Part shown: positions 10,831 through 22,547 of the stretch, in pieces
How the letters are laid out: each line of letters opens with the position of its first letter
Numbering within the stretch: the stretch's first letter is position 1
Source: Fomitopsis serialis
Lineage: Eukaryota > Basidiomycota > Agaricomycetes > Polyporales > Fomitopsidaceae
Length of the DNA stretch: 64,000 bases
Direction of reading: 5' to 3'
Assembly (NCBI RefSeq): GCF_022376445.1
Contig: NW_025954961.1
Span: forward strand, 1,302,001 to 1,366,000
The notes under the pieces: generated by a model
What the model saw: the letters and a program-made list of their open reading frames with translations, nothing else
Database searches by the model: none
Told to the model about the DNA's origin: nothing
Program-made: the position numbers and the translations under genes

Positions 10831-13800
10831 ATGCCTTCGGGGATCTCGACTCCGGCGTCGTCAACGGCAACCCTTTCTGCTCCTGGGTCGCCTAGACAGA
10901 AGGCAAAAATCGACGTGCAACAAGCGGTCAAGAACGCGCTCATATCTGCGTCGACCGCAGTCGAATTCATCGCGTCCAGGACGAGCTCCAGCTCCTCTGT
11001 CTTCATCTACGATGTAGCCGAAAATGTCGGGTTCGGCGCATTTACAAAGGAGTGGGCAGGGTCATCGGAGGACGTCGCGTCCGTTGTCAGTCTGCAAACG
11101 CGTGCGGGAGCGGGATTAAGCCTGGTAGGCAGACTGTCCCAAGGAACGAGCAAGGATTCTGCCAACGGTGCAGTCCTCACAGCTTACACGACGCCATCTG
11201 GACTTGCTATGATGGTCCAGTCACTCACCTACCTTCCCCCGTCTACCCCCAGCAGCAGGCTCACCATTCAAGTTCCTGCTGTGACCGCAGTTGGCGAAAG
11301 CTTTGCGCTATCGCCGACCCTGGCGCCTTTTACACCTGTACTGGCGATCCTCCCGGAGAACTTTACTGTCCTCCTCTCAGCGACCCCACGCGAGACCATT
11401 GACTTCGCCGCACTCGCCTACAAGTTGACCGACACTCATGTTATCCACCTATTCGACCACCATGGCGCGGCACGCGAGAGCGGTCACACTATCGTGCCTG
11501 CCCTTCCCGTGCAGGAGCCTGGCTTGACTGCGAAGGACGGACTGAAGAAGGCCGGCTACGACGCCTTCGAGTACGCCGGTGACAAGGGCGCAAACACCGT
11601 GGTCGTACTTCTGAATGGCCCGCTTGCGCTAGTGGCGAAGGCTGTTGCTGCGAAGGCGGTTGGACTGGGTGTCGTCGTGGTGAAGATGCTTCGCCCATGG
11701 GACGAAGAGGCGTTGCGCGAGGTCGTACCGTCCACCGCGAAGATCATTCATGTCTTTGACGACGTTCCTGCAGAGACCACTCAGGGATCGTTGTACATGG
11801 ATGTTTTCGCCTCCGTGCTCGACCCGCTTAGCCCTGGTCCCACTGTCAAGTCGCATCGCATCGTGCCTGCACGCACGCAAGAGTTCCTCGACAGACCCTC
11901 CGTCTTCACTTCCTATCTATGCGGATTCGTTCCGGCGGCAGTCCCCGCGTTCATCGACGTCCCGAACACGAAGAAGGTCCTTTTCTTCAGCACGCCGGGG
12001 TCACCTCTCGCTTCCCTGGCACGTTCGGTGGAGCAAACGTTCGTCTCGTTCAATTCAATCTCGGCCCGCCTTCTTAGGGACCACGACGTGTGCTCGAAAC
12101 CTGGCGGCCTCACCGCAGACAGGCTCGTCTTCTCTCCCAAGGATGAGAACGCCGCGTTCACTCCTACCTCAGTGGCGTTGCCTCTTACGCCCGATAGCAC
12201 GGGAGAGGCTGACTTCGTAGCTGTTCTCGACCAAGGCTTGTTGAAATCTCATGAAGTTATCGCACACGCCGCCCCGGGCTCTCCGGTGCTGATCGCCACC
12301 ACCTGGAGTGCATCCGAGCTGCTTTCGAATCTTCCTGCCTCAGTCGTCTCGTGCATCCACGAGAGGAACCTCCACATCTACATCACCAACCCCGTCGGCC
12401 ATGCCGAGGAAGTGACGGGCGGTGGCGCCTCCGAGGCCTTGCAGGATATCCTGCTGCAAATCGCGTTCCTGCGGCTGTACCTCGGACAGGCTGCGCGCGA
12501 GGAAGTCGTCATCAGGCTCGTGCGCAAGGCCGTCGGCGATAAAGTGCAAGATGTGCCGCTCGAGCAGATTGTGGAAATCGCCTGGAACGGGCTCGTCGAA
12601 CTCGAGATCCCTGCGCCCCAGGAGGTTCCCGCGGAAGACGCAGCGAAGGAGAAGCCACTGAAACACTTCACCTTCAACGCTATCTCCGTCGAGACCTCCG
12701 AAGGCGAGACGGTCGTGAATGGTGCCCGGCTTGGGTCGTGGCATGACGCAGCCAAGCACATCATATTCCCATCGGCCTTCACGCCCCAGGACGCCCAGGT
12801 TCCATCCGAGGACGAGTACGCCCAGAACCCCGCCCTGCGACCCGAGGTGCCCGACCGGACGTACCTCGTCACCTGCACGGTCAACCTCCGCCTGACACCG
12901 CTCGACTACGACCGCAATGTCTTCCACCTCGAGTTCGACACGCGCGGGACCGGGCTGAAGTACGAGATCGGCGAGGCGCTCGGCGTGCATGGGTGGAACG
13001 ACGTGGACGACGTGGATGACTTCTGCAGCTGGTACGGCGCCGACCCAAATAAGCTCGTCACCATCCCCGTCCCGAACACGGACGGCACGCGCATGCACAC
13101 TCGCACGGTCTTCCAGGCGCTCCAGCAGCAGGTAGACTTGTTTGGGAAGCCTGGCAAGACGTTCTATACCGAGCTTGCCGAGTACGCTACGAACAAGGCG
13201 GATCAGTACGCGCTGAGGTTCATTGGGAGCCCTGAGGGTAGCGCAACGTTCAAGAAGTTGACTGAGAAGGACACGGTGACGTTCGCGGATATCCTGAGGA
13301 GATACGAGACCGCACGCCCCGGGGTTGAAGTCCTCTGCGAGCTCGTCGGCGACATCAAGCCGAGACACTATAGTATTGCGAGTGCGCAGACTGTCGTCGG
13401 TGACCAAGTTGATCTCTTGGTCGTCAGCGTTGACTGGGTCACGCCAAGTGGTAAGTCTGCCGTTTTGTTAGTGATACGCGCTGCTCACGAAGGTACTAGG
13501 CACTCCTCGTTACGGCCAGTGCACGAGGTACCTTGCCGGCCTGAAGCCCGGGCAGAAGGTAACTGTGTCGTTGAGGCCCAGTGTGATGAGGTGAGCGATG
13601 CTGTTCGCACATCTGAGAGAACTTGTTCGTTGATATCGCCTTCTAGCTACCACCCGACAACATGCAGCCGATCATCATGGCTGGGCTGGGCACAGGTGCT
13701 GCTCCTTTCCGTGCCTTCCTGCAGCACAGAGCCTGGCTCAAGTCGCAGTCGGTCCCCGTCGGTCCCACGTACTACTACTTCGGTTCCCGCCATCGCTCCC

Positions 13801-14172
13801 AAGAATACCTGTACGGCGAGGAGCTCGAGGCCTTCATAGATGACGGGATCATTACCAGGGCTGGACTGGCATTCTCTCGTGACGGCCCGCGCAAGGTGTA
13901 CATCCAGCACAAGATGCAGGAGGACGCGGACATCCTTGCCCAATGCTCTGGGAACAGAAGGGCGCCTTCTACTTGTGCGGACCGACATGGCCCGTCCCAG
14001 ATGTCTACGAGGCATTAGTCGAGGCGTTGATGAGACATACTGGACAAGATGCCGTGCAAGCAGGTGATTTCTTGGAAGGCTTGAAGGAGGAGGAGCGGTA
14101 CGTGCTGGAGGTGAGTCGAAGCTTTCGATTTGGCCTGCTTCGCATCCTGACCGTCCTCTCAAGGTATATTGA
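10831..14172 (+). CDS. MET10: sulfite reductase (NADPH) flavoprotein alpha subunit
   Basis: This subunit passes electrons from NADPH through FAD to the beta subunit, which reduces sulfite to sulfide in the cytosol for cysteine and methionine synthesis. The ~1,000-residue length and order match fungal Met10: an N-terminal pyruvate-ferredoxin-oxidoreductase-like region (about residues 60-560, e.g. 'VVKMLRPWDEEAL'), then a ferredoxin-reductase-type module with FAD motif 'KPRHYSIASAQ', NADPH motif 'GLGTGAAPFRAFLQHR' and 'YYYFGSRHRSQEYLYGEEL'. Exon 1 is about 2.6 kb; introns follow 'DWVTPS', 'LRPSVM' and 'ERYVLE', and the final exon encodes only 'VY'. Near 13942 the frame breaks: 'KMQEDADILAQ' must continue as 'MLWEQKGAFYLCGPTWP', needing one extra base. 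The stop is 27 bp from that of the convergent gene. Confidence 0.95.
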
Positions 14173-14199
14173 TTTTTCATGCCGAAAGTCATCTGGCGG

Positions 14200-15293
14200 T
14201 TATGGGTTCAGCAAGATAGAGTACAGATTGTTTTGTACATGGCTACGTCCGTCGTCGCTATAAGGAACTTCACTCTCGAGTGTGTTGAACAAGCGATCTC
14301 CCTGTGTGCCTGTGATGAGCGACGTGTAGTTCGGACAGAGGTGTACGTACCGTGTCACCCAACCCTGGTGCGATCAAGCCCCTGTCCGTCAACTCGGGAT
14401 CAACGCCAGACACCCAGATCTACGAGATATTCACGGGCTGGTACAAGGAGCAGACGAAGTCGCGTACCTCAAGCTCGGGATACTCCTCACGCACACGGCT
14501 CAAACCCGTCTGGGATGCCAAAACACAAAGCAACTTGATTCTGGTCACTATAAACACTGTGAGGGGCAGTCACGCTCATGCAAACGGGTGACGTACCAGG
14601 CATGCCCCAGTCAAGCAGCATCTGCAGCGCCGCACACGCCGTCCCGCCAGTCGCAATCAGGGGGTCCAGCAAGTACACAATGTCGATCGTAGTGTGGGAC
14701 GGGAGCTTCGAGTAGTCTGACATCGTGTCAACAAGATACCATACTAGTAGGGTCACCGAACGGGTTGGCATACATTCAACGGGCTGTAGGGTCACCTTCT
14801 CCCTGAAGATACCGAGGTGGTATACCTGCGCAGCCCTGATCGCGGGTCAGGGTCTTTGAACGTATGGGTCCCGGAGGCAGCCGTAGATACACACGGGAAG
14901 AGGTTCAACAGCGCATCGGTCATACCGAGACCCGCACGCAGGATGGGTGCGAGCCCAATCTTGGGCTTGATTGCTGTACCCGTGAAGGTACCTATTGGGG
15001 TTTGCTAAGGTCAATGAACGGGCGATCAGCCTCCGTGCAGACCACCAGGAGAGGGGACGGAACGCACCCCCGTGAACGCTTCTTCCTCCAACTCCTTGCT
15101 GGCCTCAATGCCCAAGAAGATACTGATGTCATGAATGCCCTGGGATCACAACGAAGTCGTCTGAGCGAGCGTAGCGAAGATCGAACGAGCTGCGTACCTC
15201 GCGGAACTCCTTAGGGCTAGTCGATGTTTGTCGCAGCTTCGACAATCGAGCCTTCACAACGGGGTGGGTCAGAACATGTGTTTTGTCAGACAT
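14200..15293 (-). CDS. FUR1: uracil phosphoribosyltransferase
   Basis: The enzyme salvages uracil with PRPP to give UMP. It reads in order: 'MSDKTHVLTHPVVKARLSKL', 'TSPKEFRE', 'GIHDISIFLGIEASKEL', 'IGLAPILRAGLGMTDALL', 'TIDIVYLLDPLIATGG' (the PRPP-binding loop), 'LLCVLASQTGL', 'WVSGVDPELTDRGLIAPG' and 'GDTGDRLFNT' (uracil-binding C-terminus). Six or more short introns have good splice sites, and all frames join without a break. Start at 15293. After 'GDRLFNT' the frame runs about 23 residues further to the stop at 14200, longer than the usual end; a small unseen last intron or a missing base could explain this. Confidence 0.93.
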
Positions 15294-15787
15294 TGCGATA
15301 GCGGTGTGGTCTAGAGTAGAAGGGAGGCAAGAGTGAAGCAAGGCGGCTGGGGCACGCTGAGGGCACGAGTACCGCTAAGGCGGGACTCGGACGAGGGGCT
15401 TATCACGTACTCCGTTATCCAAGCCTGTATGCAGGGCGGCCAAACCATTGTAGACGGACGTCTGCCAGTCTCGGCCTCGTCAGAGCATGTGTACATGAAC
15501 GCTGCTGGCAGGCCAACAGTGCAATGCAGTCCACGAAAGACATTGACAACCAAATATAGGAGAGGTCATCATAAAGGACAGATTCAGAAGTATGTAGAAT
15601 CGACCCAAACGTCCATAACTATATCGCTAAACGAATATAGGAGAGGTCATCATAAAGGACAGAAGTATGTAGAATCGACCCAAACGTCCATAACTATATC
15701 GCTAAACGAAGCCTATGCGTACAACAATCCCATCCAGTATCAGTACACTCGGGCCACCGCCCAGCTTCACCCCTATATCGCGCCAGT
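15294..15787. other. intergenic region with a tandem duplication
   Basis: This lies upstream of FUR1 and downstream of the next minus-strand gene. It contains the 75-81 bp tandem repeat listed separately and no gene. Confidence 0.6.
15554..15709. repeat. two-copy tandem repeat, 81 and 75 bp
   Basis: The unit running from 'atataggagaggtcatcata' to 'atatcgctaaacga' occurs at 15554-15634 and again at 15635-15709. The copies look identical except for a 6-base segment (ttcaga) present only in the first. Such identity implies a recent duplication. Confidence 0.9.
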
Positions 15788-17513
15788 CTACAACTCGTCG
15801 GCCCAGTCTGTCGTCTGCACCCTCTCGATATATCCCTTCACCCACGCGGGCCGCCTCTCCTGCAGCTCTTCCAGGATCCTTGCCCTCACTTCCGCTTCGC
15901 GCCCAGGCTCGGGCTCTGCGCTTCGCGCGGCCTCCCGCGCGTTCGCCTCCGTCCGCAGCCGACCCTCGCGCCGCCTCAGAGCCGCCCGACGGTGATCCCA
16001 GACAGCCGGGTACACAGTCAACAGCATGAGCACGACAAAGGTCTTGATCCTGTGGCTGAGACTCGGCGGAGGGGCGTTCGCGCCGGTGTCGATGACCGAG
16101 TCTTCTCTCCGCAGGTTGAGGTTCGAGAGGCCGGCGAGGAACGACTGCATCGCGCTACGGTTCGCGTTGGGCGCGCCCGCACCTCGCTGACGGCGGGGCG
16201 GTCGATCGGGCTGCTGGCCTTCGGCCTGTTGCCTTGGTTGACCAGCTTGGTTGGCTGCAGGGGCGTCCGCGGCACCTGCTCGAGGTCTGTCGTTCCCGAG
16301 CACAAGACGGATCGCGCCCCATGCTTCGTAAAGGATCCATGCCCCAATTATGAGAGCGAAGAAGGGCCGCTTGGTCGGCCCGAAGAAATACAAGAGCAGG
16401 ATGGTGCGGAAAGCGACCATGAGAAACGGTACTAGGACCGCCCGCATAGGGATCGCACGGATCTCCACTGCTGCTGCGGGTGCGGCGAGATTATTTGGGT
16501 CATTCGGGTTGAGATTCTGGTTGGGAATCTGGCCATGGGCGAGGCGCAGAGCGGGTAGACCGAGCCGCTGGAGGTGCTCGTTGAGGTTGGTGGTCGCGAT
16601 GGTTTGGGCAACGCTGGTGGGGGCGGTAGGATAGTAAGGTGCCGCGAATGGACCCAGAGCAGACAGTATTGTGAATGTCAGAGAGAGGACCTTGAGGGCT
16701 TGTACTTGGATAGGTGTAGGCTCCTCGCCGGGGTTGGTAAGCGAAAGGCAGGGTAGTCCACTGGTGGGGCATGTTCAATGTCATGACGGCGGAAGCGGGA
16801 AGCCACTCACTCGGCTGTTGTCCGCTCGTACTTCAAACCTCCGGGCTCGCCGGAGGATACTCCTCGTCGAGCAGTGCAGGCCATGCCATCCATGATGGCC
16901 CAACAATTCGATGGCTACTGCGCGCCATCGCTCAGCGTCACCCAGGTTGGCACCCTCGATACGGTCCGTCCCGTTGATGAGCACAGACAAGGCGGACGCA
17001 TGCTTGTAGTAGACGTAACCCAGCGTTGTATAAGCCAGCATAGATGGAGCGGCCACGGATGGAGGTGCCACCGGCGTCGCGTATGAGAAAGGAACTGAGA
17101 CCGGTGGAACAGGCGGCGTGGACAAAGGTACCGCAGACGGGGCTGTGACAGCTGGCGACGAAGACGACGCTACTGTGGGCATCCCACCTGTCCACGCCGA
17201 CGGATGTACGGAGAGGTGGAGAACATGCACCTCATCCTGCTTCTGGGGTGTGCGAGGGTTGAGTGTAAGGCGGCAGGACGCCCAGAAACAAGGATGCCAC
17301 CTTCCATATCTCCCCCACGAGCTCGTGGTCATTGACAAAGCGCCCCTTGTGGATAAGCCGCTGGCCATCCGCCCCAGGGCTGCCAGGACAGACCTTGGTT
17401 ATCTCGTGCTTGACATCGCGGATCGTCGAGGATGGTCCGGCGTGCACGGTGAAAGAGCGGGAGTACGTGGGGAGCTCAATGCGGATGTCTACAGTCGCAT
17501 CCTGAGCAGACAT
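15788..17513 (-). CDS. ubiquitin-like-domain membrane protein (HERP-like), C-terminal ADEL
   Basis: Residues 1-75 form a ubiquitin-like domain ('VDIRIELPTYSRSFTVHAGP', 'GQRLIHKGRFVNDHELV', 'VHVLHLSVHPSAW'). A proline/alanine/serine-rich linker follows, then a region with hydrophobic segments ('VLVPFLMVAFRTILLLYFFG', 'FFALIIGAWILYEAW', 'FVVLMLLTVYPAVW'). This layout resembles HERPUD proteins of ER-associated degradation; that link is inference. The protein ends 'TTDWADEL'. Start at 17513. The frame must shift near 16850-16890 to join 'ELLGHHG' to 'WPALLDEEYPPASPE' and 'GLKYERTTADGLP', each consistent with a missing base. From about 16755 downstream the frame is open and well supported ('VLSLTFTILSALGPFAAPYY'). 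Confidence 0.7.
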
Positions 17514-18064
17514 ATCAGACTGGGCTAGAATCGTGAAGGAGAGGGAGTGCAGCGGAATGAACTGGCGGTCGTGCTGCTGAGAGAGGTCTTGCGCGCGATG
17601 ATGCGCTAACGTGTAAGTACGGCGCACGTGACCTACGTCGGCTCCCCGCATGACGCTCGTCGGCCGCGGCGGGAAGTTATTCGGTCAATTTATCGCAGGT
17701 CCTCTCAAGGCCCTTCGCGATTCCGTGCAACCGAACTGGCTGGCATCATCGCGTTCGATGGCCTCGGGCCCGAGGAACAGCGTGTGCATTCACGAAAGGC
17801 CCAGCCCGCCATTTACATCTGTATTCCACAAAAGGAAAGCCACGTGGCTCAAGATGCATTGTCGGTGGATGCTTGAACAGCCATAAATCAGTGCTGCCCT
17901 TGTGGTGTGTGTCTCCCTTTCATTCTGCCTCTCCCCGCTCACCCACCCGTAGTACAAGACGCGCTCCACATCTACGAACGCGCGGCAGCACGCCCGGAAC
18001 AAAGGGAACGAAGCTGCAGAACGCATAAGAGGCGGGGCCTCAGGCGAGACACCCATCTGCGGCC
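17514..18064. other. divergent upstream region
   Basis: This stretch separates the ubiquitin-like gene from the PKA regulatory subunit gene. The last ~100 bp are open in the frame that leads into the PKA dimerisation domain and may be coding. No other feature was seen. Confidence 0.4.
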
Positions 18065-19626
18065 ATGGCGAGCAGGAACCACTCCCATCTACTTTTGACC
18101 AACTTATCGCCGACCTCACTCGCGACGCACACCGCGTACACCCAAAGACGCGCTCCAATTCTGCGCGAACTGGTTCCAGTCAAGACTCGAGAGCAGCGCA
18201 CTCGCACCCGCGACATCCTCTCCGAGCACCATTCGTTCGCCCGCGACGTGCCCGCCGATCACTACCACGACACGCCGATTAGCCCCACCGCCGGCTCGCA
18301 GCCCGACGGGGTCTCTCCATTCTCCAAGCCCACTTTTGCTCAACGCTCCTCGCTCCGCGCGTCCATGGCTGCTACCAGCCCCTTTGGCAGGCTGAACGTC
18401 CCCGGAAACGCGCTTCTGCCCAATTCGTCCACCGGGAGCCTCCACTCCCTGGCCCCACCGATGTTCAGGATGGAGGCCGACGAGCTCTCCCCGACTTCGC
18501 CGAGCGGTACGCCTAACCCCTTCGCTTCCTTTGCCAATGGCGATGTCACGCCACACGGCGACTACCTGCAACCTCCCGAGTCCACCATTTTCGCGCGACG
18601 CGCGTCCGTCAGCGCGGAGTCCATCGCAGTGGACGAGGAGCCCGATGAGCCGCTGCCCGTTTATTCCAAGACGGAAGAGCAGCTCCAGCGCATCCGCGCT
18701 GCGATACGAAGAACTTCATTTTTCGCGACCTCGACGAGGAGCAAGAGACGGGTGTGCTCATGGCGATGCGCGAGGTGCGCGCGACGAAGGACGAGGTTGT
18801 CATCCGTCAGGGCGACGTCGGCGACTTCTTCTACGTCGTCGAGGCGGGGTGGCTCGACTGCTTCATCCGCCCCGAGCCTCTGCCGCCCGCGTGGCTCACA
18901 GGAACTCGGCGCCCGAGGAGGAGCGGTTCACGCAACCGGGATATCACCCGGAGTTTGGGAAGAAGGTGACGGAGTGCAGGGAAGGCAGTTTCTTCGGGGA
19001 GCTGGCGTGATGTACGGGCATCCGCGCGCGGCGAGGTGGTCGCGATGGACCGTGCACGCTGTGGTCGCTTGACCGGATCACGTTCCGCACTATCATCTCA
19101 AGGCGGCGCACAGGAGCGTACATGTACGAGCAGTTCCTGTCGTCCGTGCCTCTGCTCGCATCCCTGCGGCCGGAGGACGGAGCAAGATCGCGGACGCGCT
19201 GGTCAGCAAGGTGCATGAAGACGGCGAGCCGGTCGTGCGCCAGGGCGACATGGGCGACACATTCTTCTTCGTCGAAGACGGGGTAGCCGTTGTGACGAAA
19301 ACCGAGCGCACGGAGGACGGCCAAAGTCGCGAGGTGGAGGTGAACCGCCTCACCAAGGGCGACTACTTTGGCGGTACGTGATCCTCACTGCACATTGCAC
19401 GCACTCGCACTGATCGGCGTGTTTGGCGACAGAGCTTTCGTTGCTGCGCCGTGAGCCGCGTGCGGCGACGGTGAGTGCAGTTAGCCGAGCGGATCGCTCA
19501 GCGCCGAAATTGAAGGTGGCGGCGCTTGATGCGAATGCGTTCACCCGCCTGCTGGGGCCGCTGCGGGAGATCATGGAGCGCAACGCGGGGCAGGCGTACG
19601 GTGCGGTGCCCCGAATGTCGCGATGA
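18065..19626 (+). CDS. cAMP-dependent protein kinase regulatory subunit, with many frame breaks
   Basis: The subunit binds and inhibits PKA catalytic subunits until cAMP binds. Three parts are visible: a RIIa dimerisation region ('FDQLIADLTRDAH', then 'DALQFCANWFQSRLE'), a Ser/Pro-rich linker holding the inhibitor site 'ARRASVSAES', and two cyclic-nucleotide domains ('KDEVVIRQGDVGDFFYVVEA', 'GSFFGELA' and 'VVRQGDMGDTFFFVEDG', 'GELSLLRREPRAATVSA'). One intron interrupts 'FGELSLL'. The protein can be read only by changing frame about eight times (near 18147, 18190, 18707, 18901, 19006, 19034, 19052 and 19178), each by one missing base. The residues on either side stay conserved, so sequencing error is more likely than decay. 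The ATG at 18065 is not in the frame of the dimerisation domain, so the true start is unresolved. Confidence 0.85.
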
Positions 19627-20221
19627 TTGGGCTCGGGCGCAGAAGACTGCTGGGTGTTTCTTGCTGTCGTTGTTTGTACGGGACGGAAAGTGTAGTCTAT
19701 TGTAATCACGTGTATCGCCTGATTGGGGGTGAATGCCATGACGATGCGAGTCGGGACTGCCGTGTTGGGATCCCAGCAACGCACGGCGCATCGACGACGG
19801 CGCACGCAGCGTTTCGATGCCAACGCACGGCCAGCGACAGCGATCACGCGCGCGCAAGCACTCCACCGCCATCGATACGCACGCGGAGCAACTTTCAACA
19901 TTCTCCACACCAGTTTGTGGCCCGCTGCATGGACCCTGGAAGGTCGCCCGCTATTATCGCTTTCCCTTTTGTCCCCTCCCCCTCCTCGAGGCCTCCTTCC
20001 TTCCGTCCATCACTGACTCTCCCATATCCTCTGCGTCCGGCACTTCTGTTGGTCCTCTCTCTTTGACCACCTCTTTCTGCTTGGTCTCTGGCAGACCCGG
20101 AAGCTAGACCGGCAGCTCGTCTCGGCGCACTGCACACCGACCTCACCCCATTCGTTCTTTTGGCATACCAACTCAGTGTCCGCCCGAGACCTCAATTACC
20201 CTCTCCGAACTTTGTACCACA
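19627..20221. other. intergenic, probable promoter of the following gene
   Basis: About 600 bp between two plus-strand genes. The 3' half has pyrimidine-rich tracts (about 19970-20090), as is common upstream of strongly expressed fungal genes. No gene was seen. Confidence 0.45.
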
Positions 20222-21946
20222 ATGAGTGCCGTTAATCACGAACTTGACCTGTCCGAACGCGACCTGCTCGGCGGCGGTGAGTCCCCACAGCGTCCATCAG
20301 TCAAAGTTGTGTGCTGAGACGTCTCTCCCTGTCGCAGTGGGCAATGCACTGTACGTGATCAACGCTTTTCGCTGCACAGGTTGTCGTGGACTGACATGAC
20401 GACAGCTCTTCAATCATCAACCCAATCTTCCCAGGACAGCAGACAACGTCAGATACGTCGACCAGCTCGACCATCACGTTGACGTCGTCCGCGACAGCGA
20501 CACAGACTGACACTTCCACTCAGTGAGCACCTTCTCGTCAGTAGTATGACGTCCATCCCGACCCTTTGCGCGCCGTAGGTCTGCTGCTACCTCGACTGCG
20601 ACCGCGACCTCGTCCTCGACGACCAGCACCGTTGCATCGACGCAGTCGAGTAGTTCCTCCTCGTCTCCGAGCGCGAGATCATCATCATCATCTGCGACCT
20701 CGAGCGCAACCACATCGTCTTCAGCTGGTACCTCGTCGACGTCCGAACCACCTTCTGCAACCACCGTTGTCACCACTGGAGCAGATGGTACGATCACCCT
20801 GACCTCTACCTCGAGCCCGTCCTCGACGGCATCCGCCACGCCTGCTGCCAATGCCGCGACGTCAAGCGGCTTCCTGGCCAACAAAGGCCTCTCGGTGGGC
20901 GTCATCACAGCGTGCTCGCTGGTGGGCTTGGTGCTCCTCATCATCGTAGCAACGTACACGTGTCGCCGTCGCCGTCGCAACAAGCTGCACGAGGAGGCCG
21001 TCGACTTCACGCCCTTCCCCTCGTCCGACGAGCTGATCAGCAGCCATAACGACGTCGAACGTGGTGGTGGCGGCGGCTTGCGCACGCGACCGAGTTCCCG
21101 CGGCAGCGCGACCGACGAGAGCGTGCCCAAGGCGTCGCCGCAGGAGATGTACCAGACGGGGTACCACATCATGCCGGCGTTCGTGCCCACCGGCCTGCAC
21201 CGCTACCCAAGGCAACGACCACGACGACAACCAACCAGCTCGCCTTCCCGTCGCAGACGTACGCGAACCCGGTGCAGGGCTACAGTGACTTTGGGACGTA
21301 CCCTTCGTATGATACGCGCGCGGCGCCTCCAGCGAACGCCAACGGATACCAGCCTGTTGCAGCCGGTGTGCTCGCGCCTCGACCAGGTCCCACCTATAAC
21401 AATGGCTATGGCGCGCCCGCCGGCACTGCTGGTGTCCCTGCAGGCGCGCCAGTGCGGAAGGCCAGCCAGCGCAAGCAGGTCCCGCCGTTGAACCTCAGCG
21501 CGACGCGCGACAACGCCAACCCGCCCGCGTACCAGGTGACGGGCAACGGGGCGTCGCCGATGCTCGCGAACCCATACGGCACGACGCCGAACGCGGCCGC
21601 GGCGGACCCGCCCCTCTCCGCGGTGTCGCCCCGCATGAAGCGCGGCTCGACGTCGCTGCTGAACTCGCCCGTGGGGATGGCGTTCTCGGACGAGAGCGCG
21701 AGTGCGGAGAGCGAGCGGGCGCCGGACAAGAGCAGGAGCAGAACGAGCAGCCACTCGAGGATGCTCGACCCGAGCCTGCCGCAGCTGCCTGTCCTGGGGT
21801 CGCTGCCCGACGAGTTTGGCGGGCAGAGCGGCGTCGCGGTCCGGGACGAGAAGGCGGCCGTTCGACAACTCACTGTAAGTTGTCACTACCCAGCCTGCGT
21901 TGTTGATTGTCTCTGACCCTGGGTTCTGCAGGTCCGGAACGAGTGA
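20222..21946 (+). CDS. Ser/Thr-rich single-pass membrane protein, unassigned
   Basis: No enzyme or named family is recognised. The N-terminal half is a Ser/Thr-rich, probably O-mannosylated extracellular stalk ('TSSTITLTSSATATQTDTST' and long serine runs). One transmembrane helix follows, 'VGVITACSLVGLVLLIIVAT', bounded by 'CRRRRRNK', and then a ~330-residue Pro/Ser/Gly-rich cytoplasmic tail. This is the layout of fungal wall-stress or signalling sensors (Mid2/Wsc-like); no WSC cysteine domain is present. Start at 20222 ('MSAVNHELDLSERDLL'), with three short introns before the stalk. A last intron joins 'RQLT' to 'VRNE' and the stop at 21946. The frame breaks near 21210, between 'HRYP' and 'ATTTTTTNQLAFPSQ', again by one base. 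Confidence 0.7.
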
Positions 21947-22547
21947 CAGTCGAACGATGGCTCCTGAGCGCTGCGCACCGCCGCCACTATACCTCGCCCG
22001 AAGTTATACCTCGCTAACGCTACAACGCTACCCACACGCCCGCCGCCGCACTGCTTTTTTGCATGTACCATACGCTTATATTGCACTCCGTCGCCCTCGG
22101 CGAGGCCACGTTTCGCCCCGCGTCCCTCGCCCGTGCTGTGCGCCGCATGGGGGCCGGGAACCTTAGACCTGGACGTCGTAATGCTTGGCTGCCAGCCCGT
22201 GTCACACACACACTGTCTCTTCCCGTACACTACCGTGCTTGCGAACCCCTGCGTCTGTATCATTAGTGCTTTCTTCTTACTGTTTTTTGAGTTTTTCGAT
22301 GATATGCTGTGTAGTTGGTTGCGCGTTGCGGAGAAGTACGAAGCGAAGCATGCACGTACTATTGTAGCTAGTCTTTGGAAATAATGAAGATGCGCCGTGC
22401 GGCTGTGTGAATGATGTCGGGATGGCTGCGGGTGTTGAACGGTTCCCAAACTTAATGCGTATGGTATGTTACAGTAGTACACGTACAATTGATCTACTCA
22501 GAAAACGACCAACCTTCACACCAAGTCTACTTCTCGGTGAGCCTTCC
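21947..22547. other. intergenic between convergent genes
   Basis: About 600 bp holding two 3' ends. No motif, repeat or RNA gene was recognised. Confidence 0.45.

Noticed and set aside
10268..10870. 200-codon minus-strand open frame in the MET10 upstream region
   Set aside because: It overlaps the MET10 start and promoter and has no recognisable domain or splice logic.
12340..13407. 355-codon open frame on the minus strand
   Set aside because: It is antisense to the highly conserved MET10 exon and reflects GC-rich codon third positions. It has no motif of its own.
20474..21886. Two minus-strand open frames of 238 and 227 codons
   Set aside because: They are antisense shadows of the Ser/Thr-rich membrane protein gene; composition is simply its complement.
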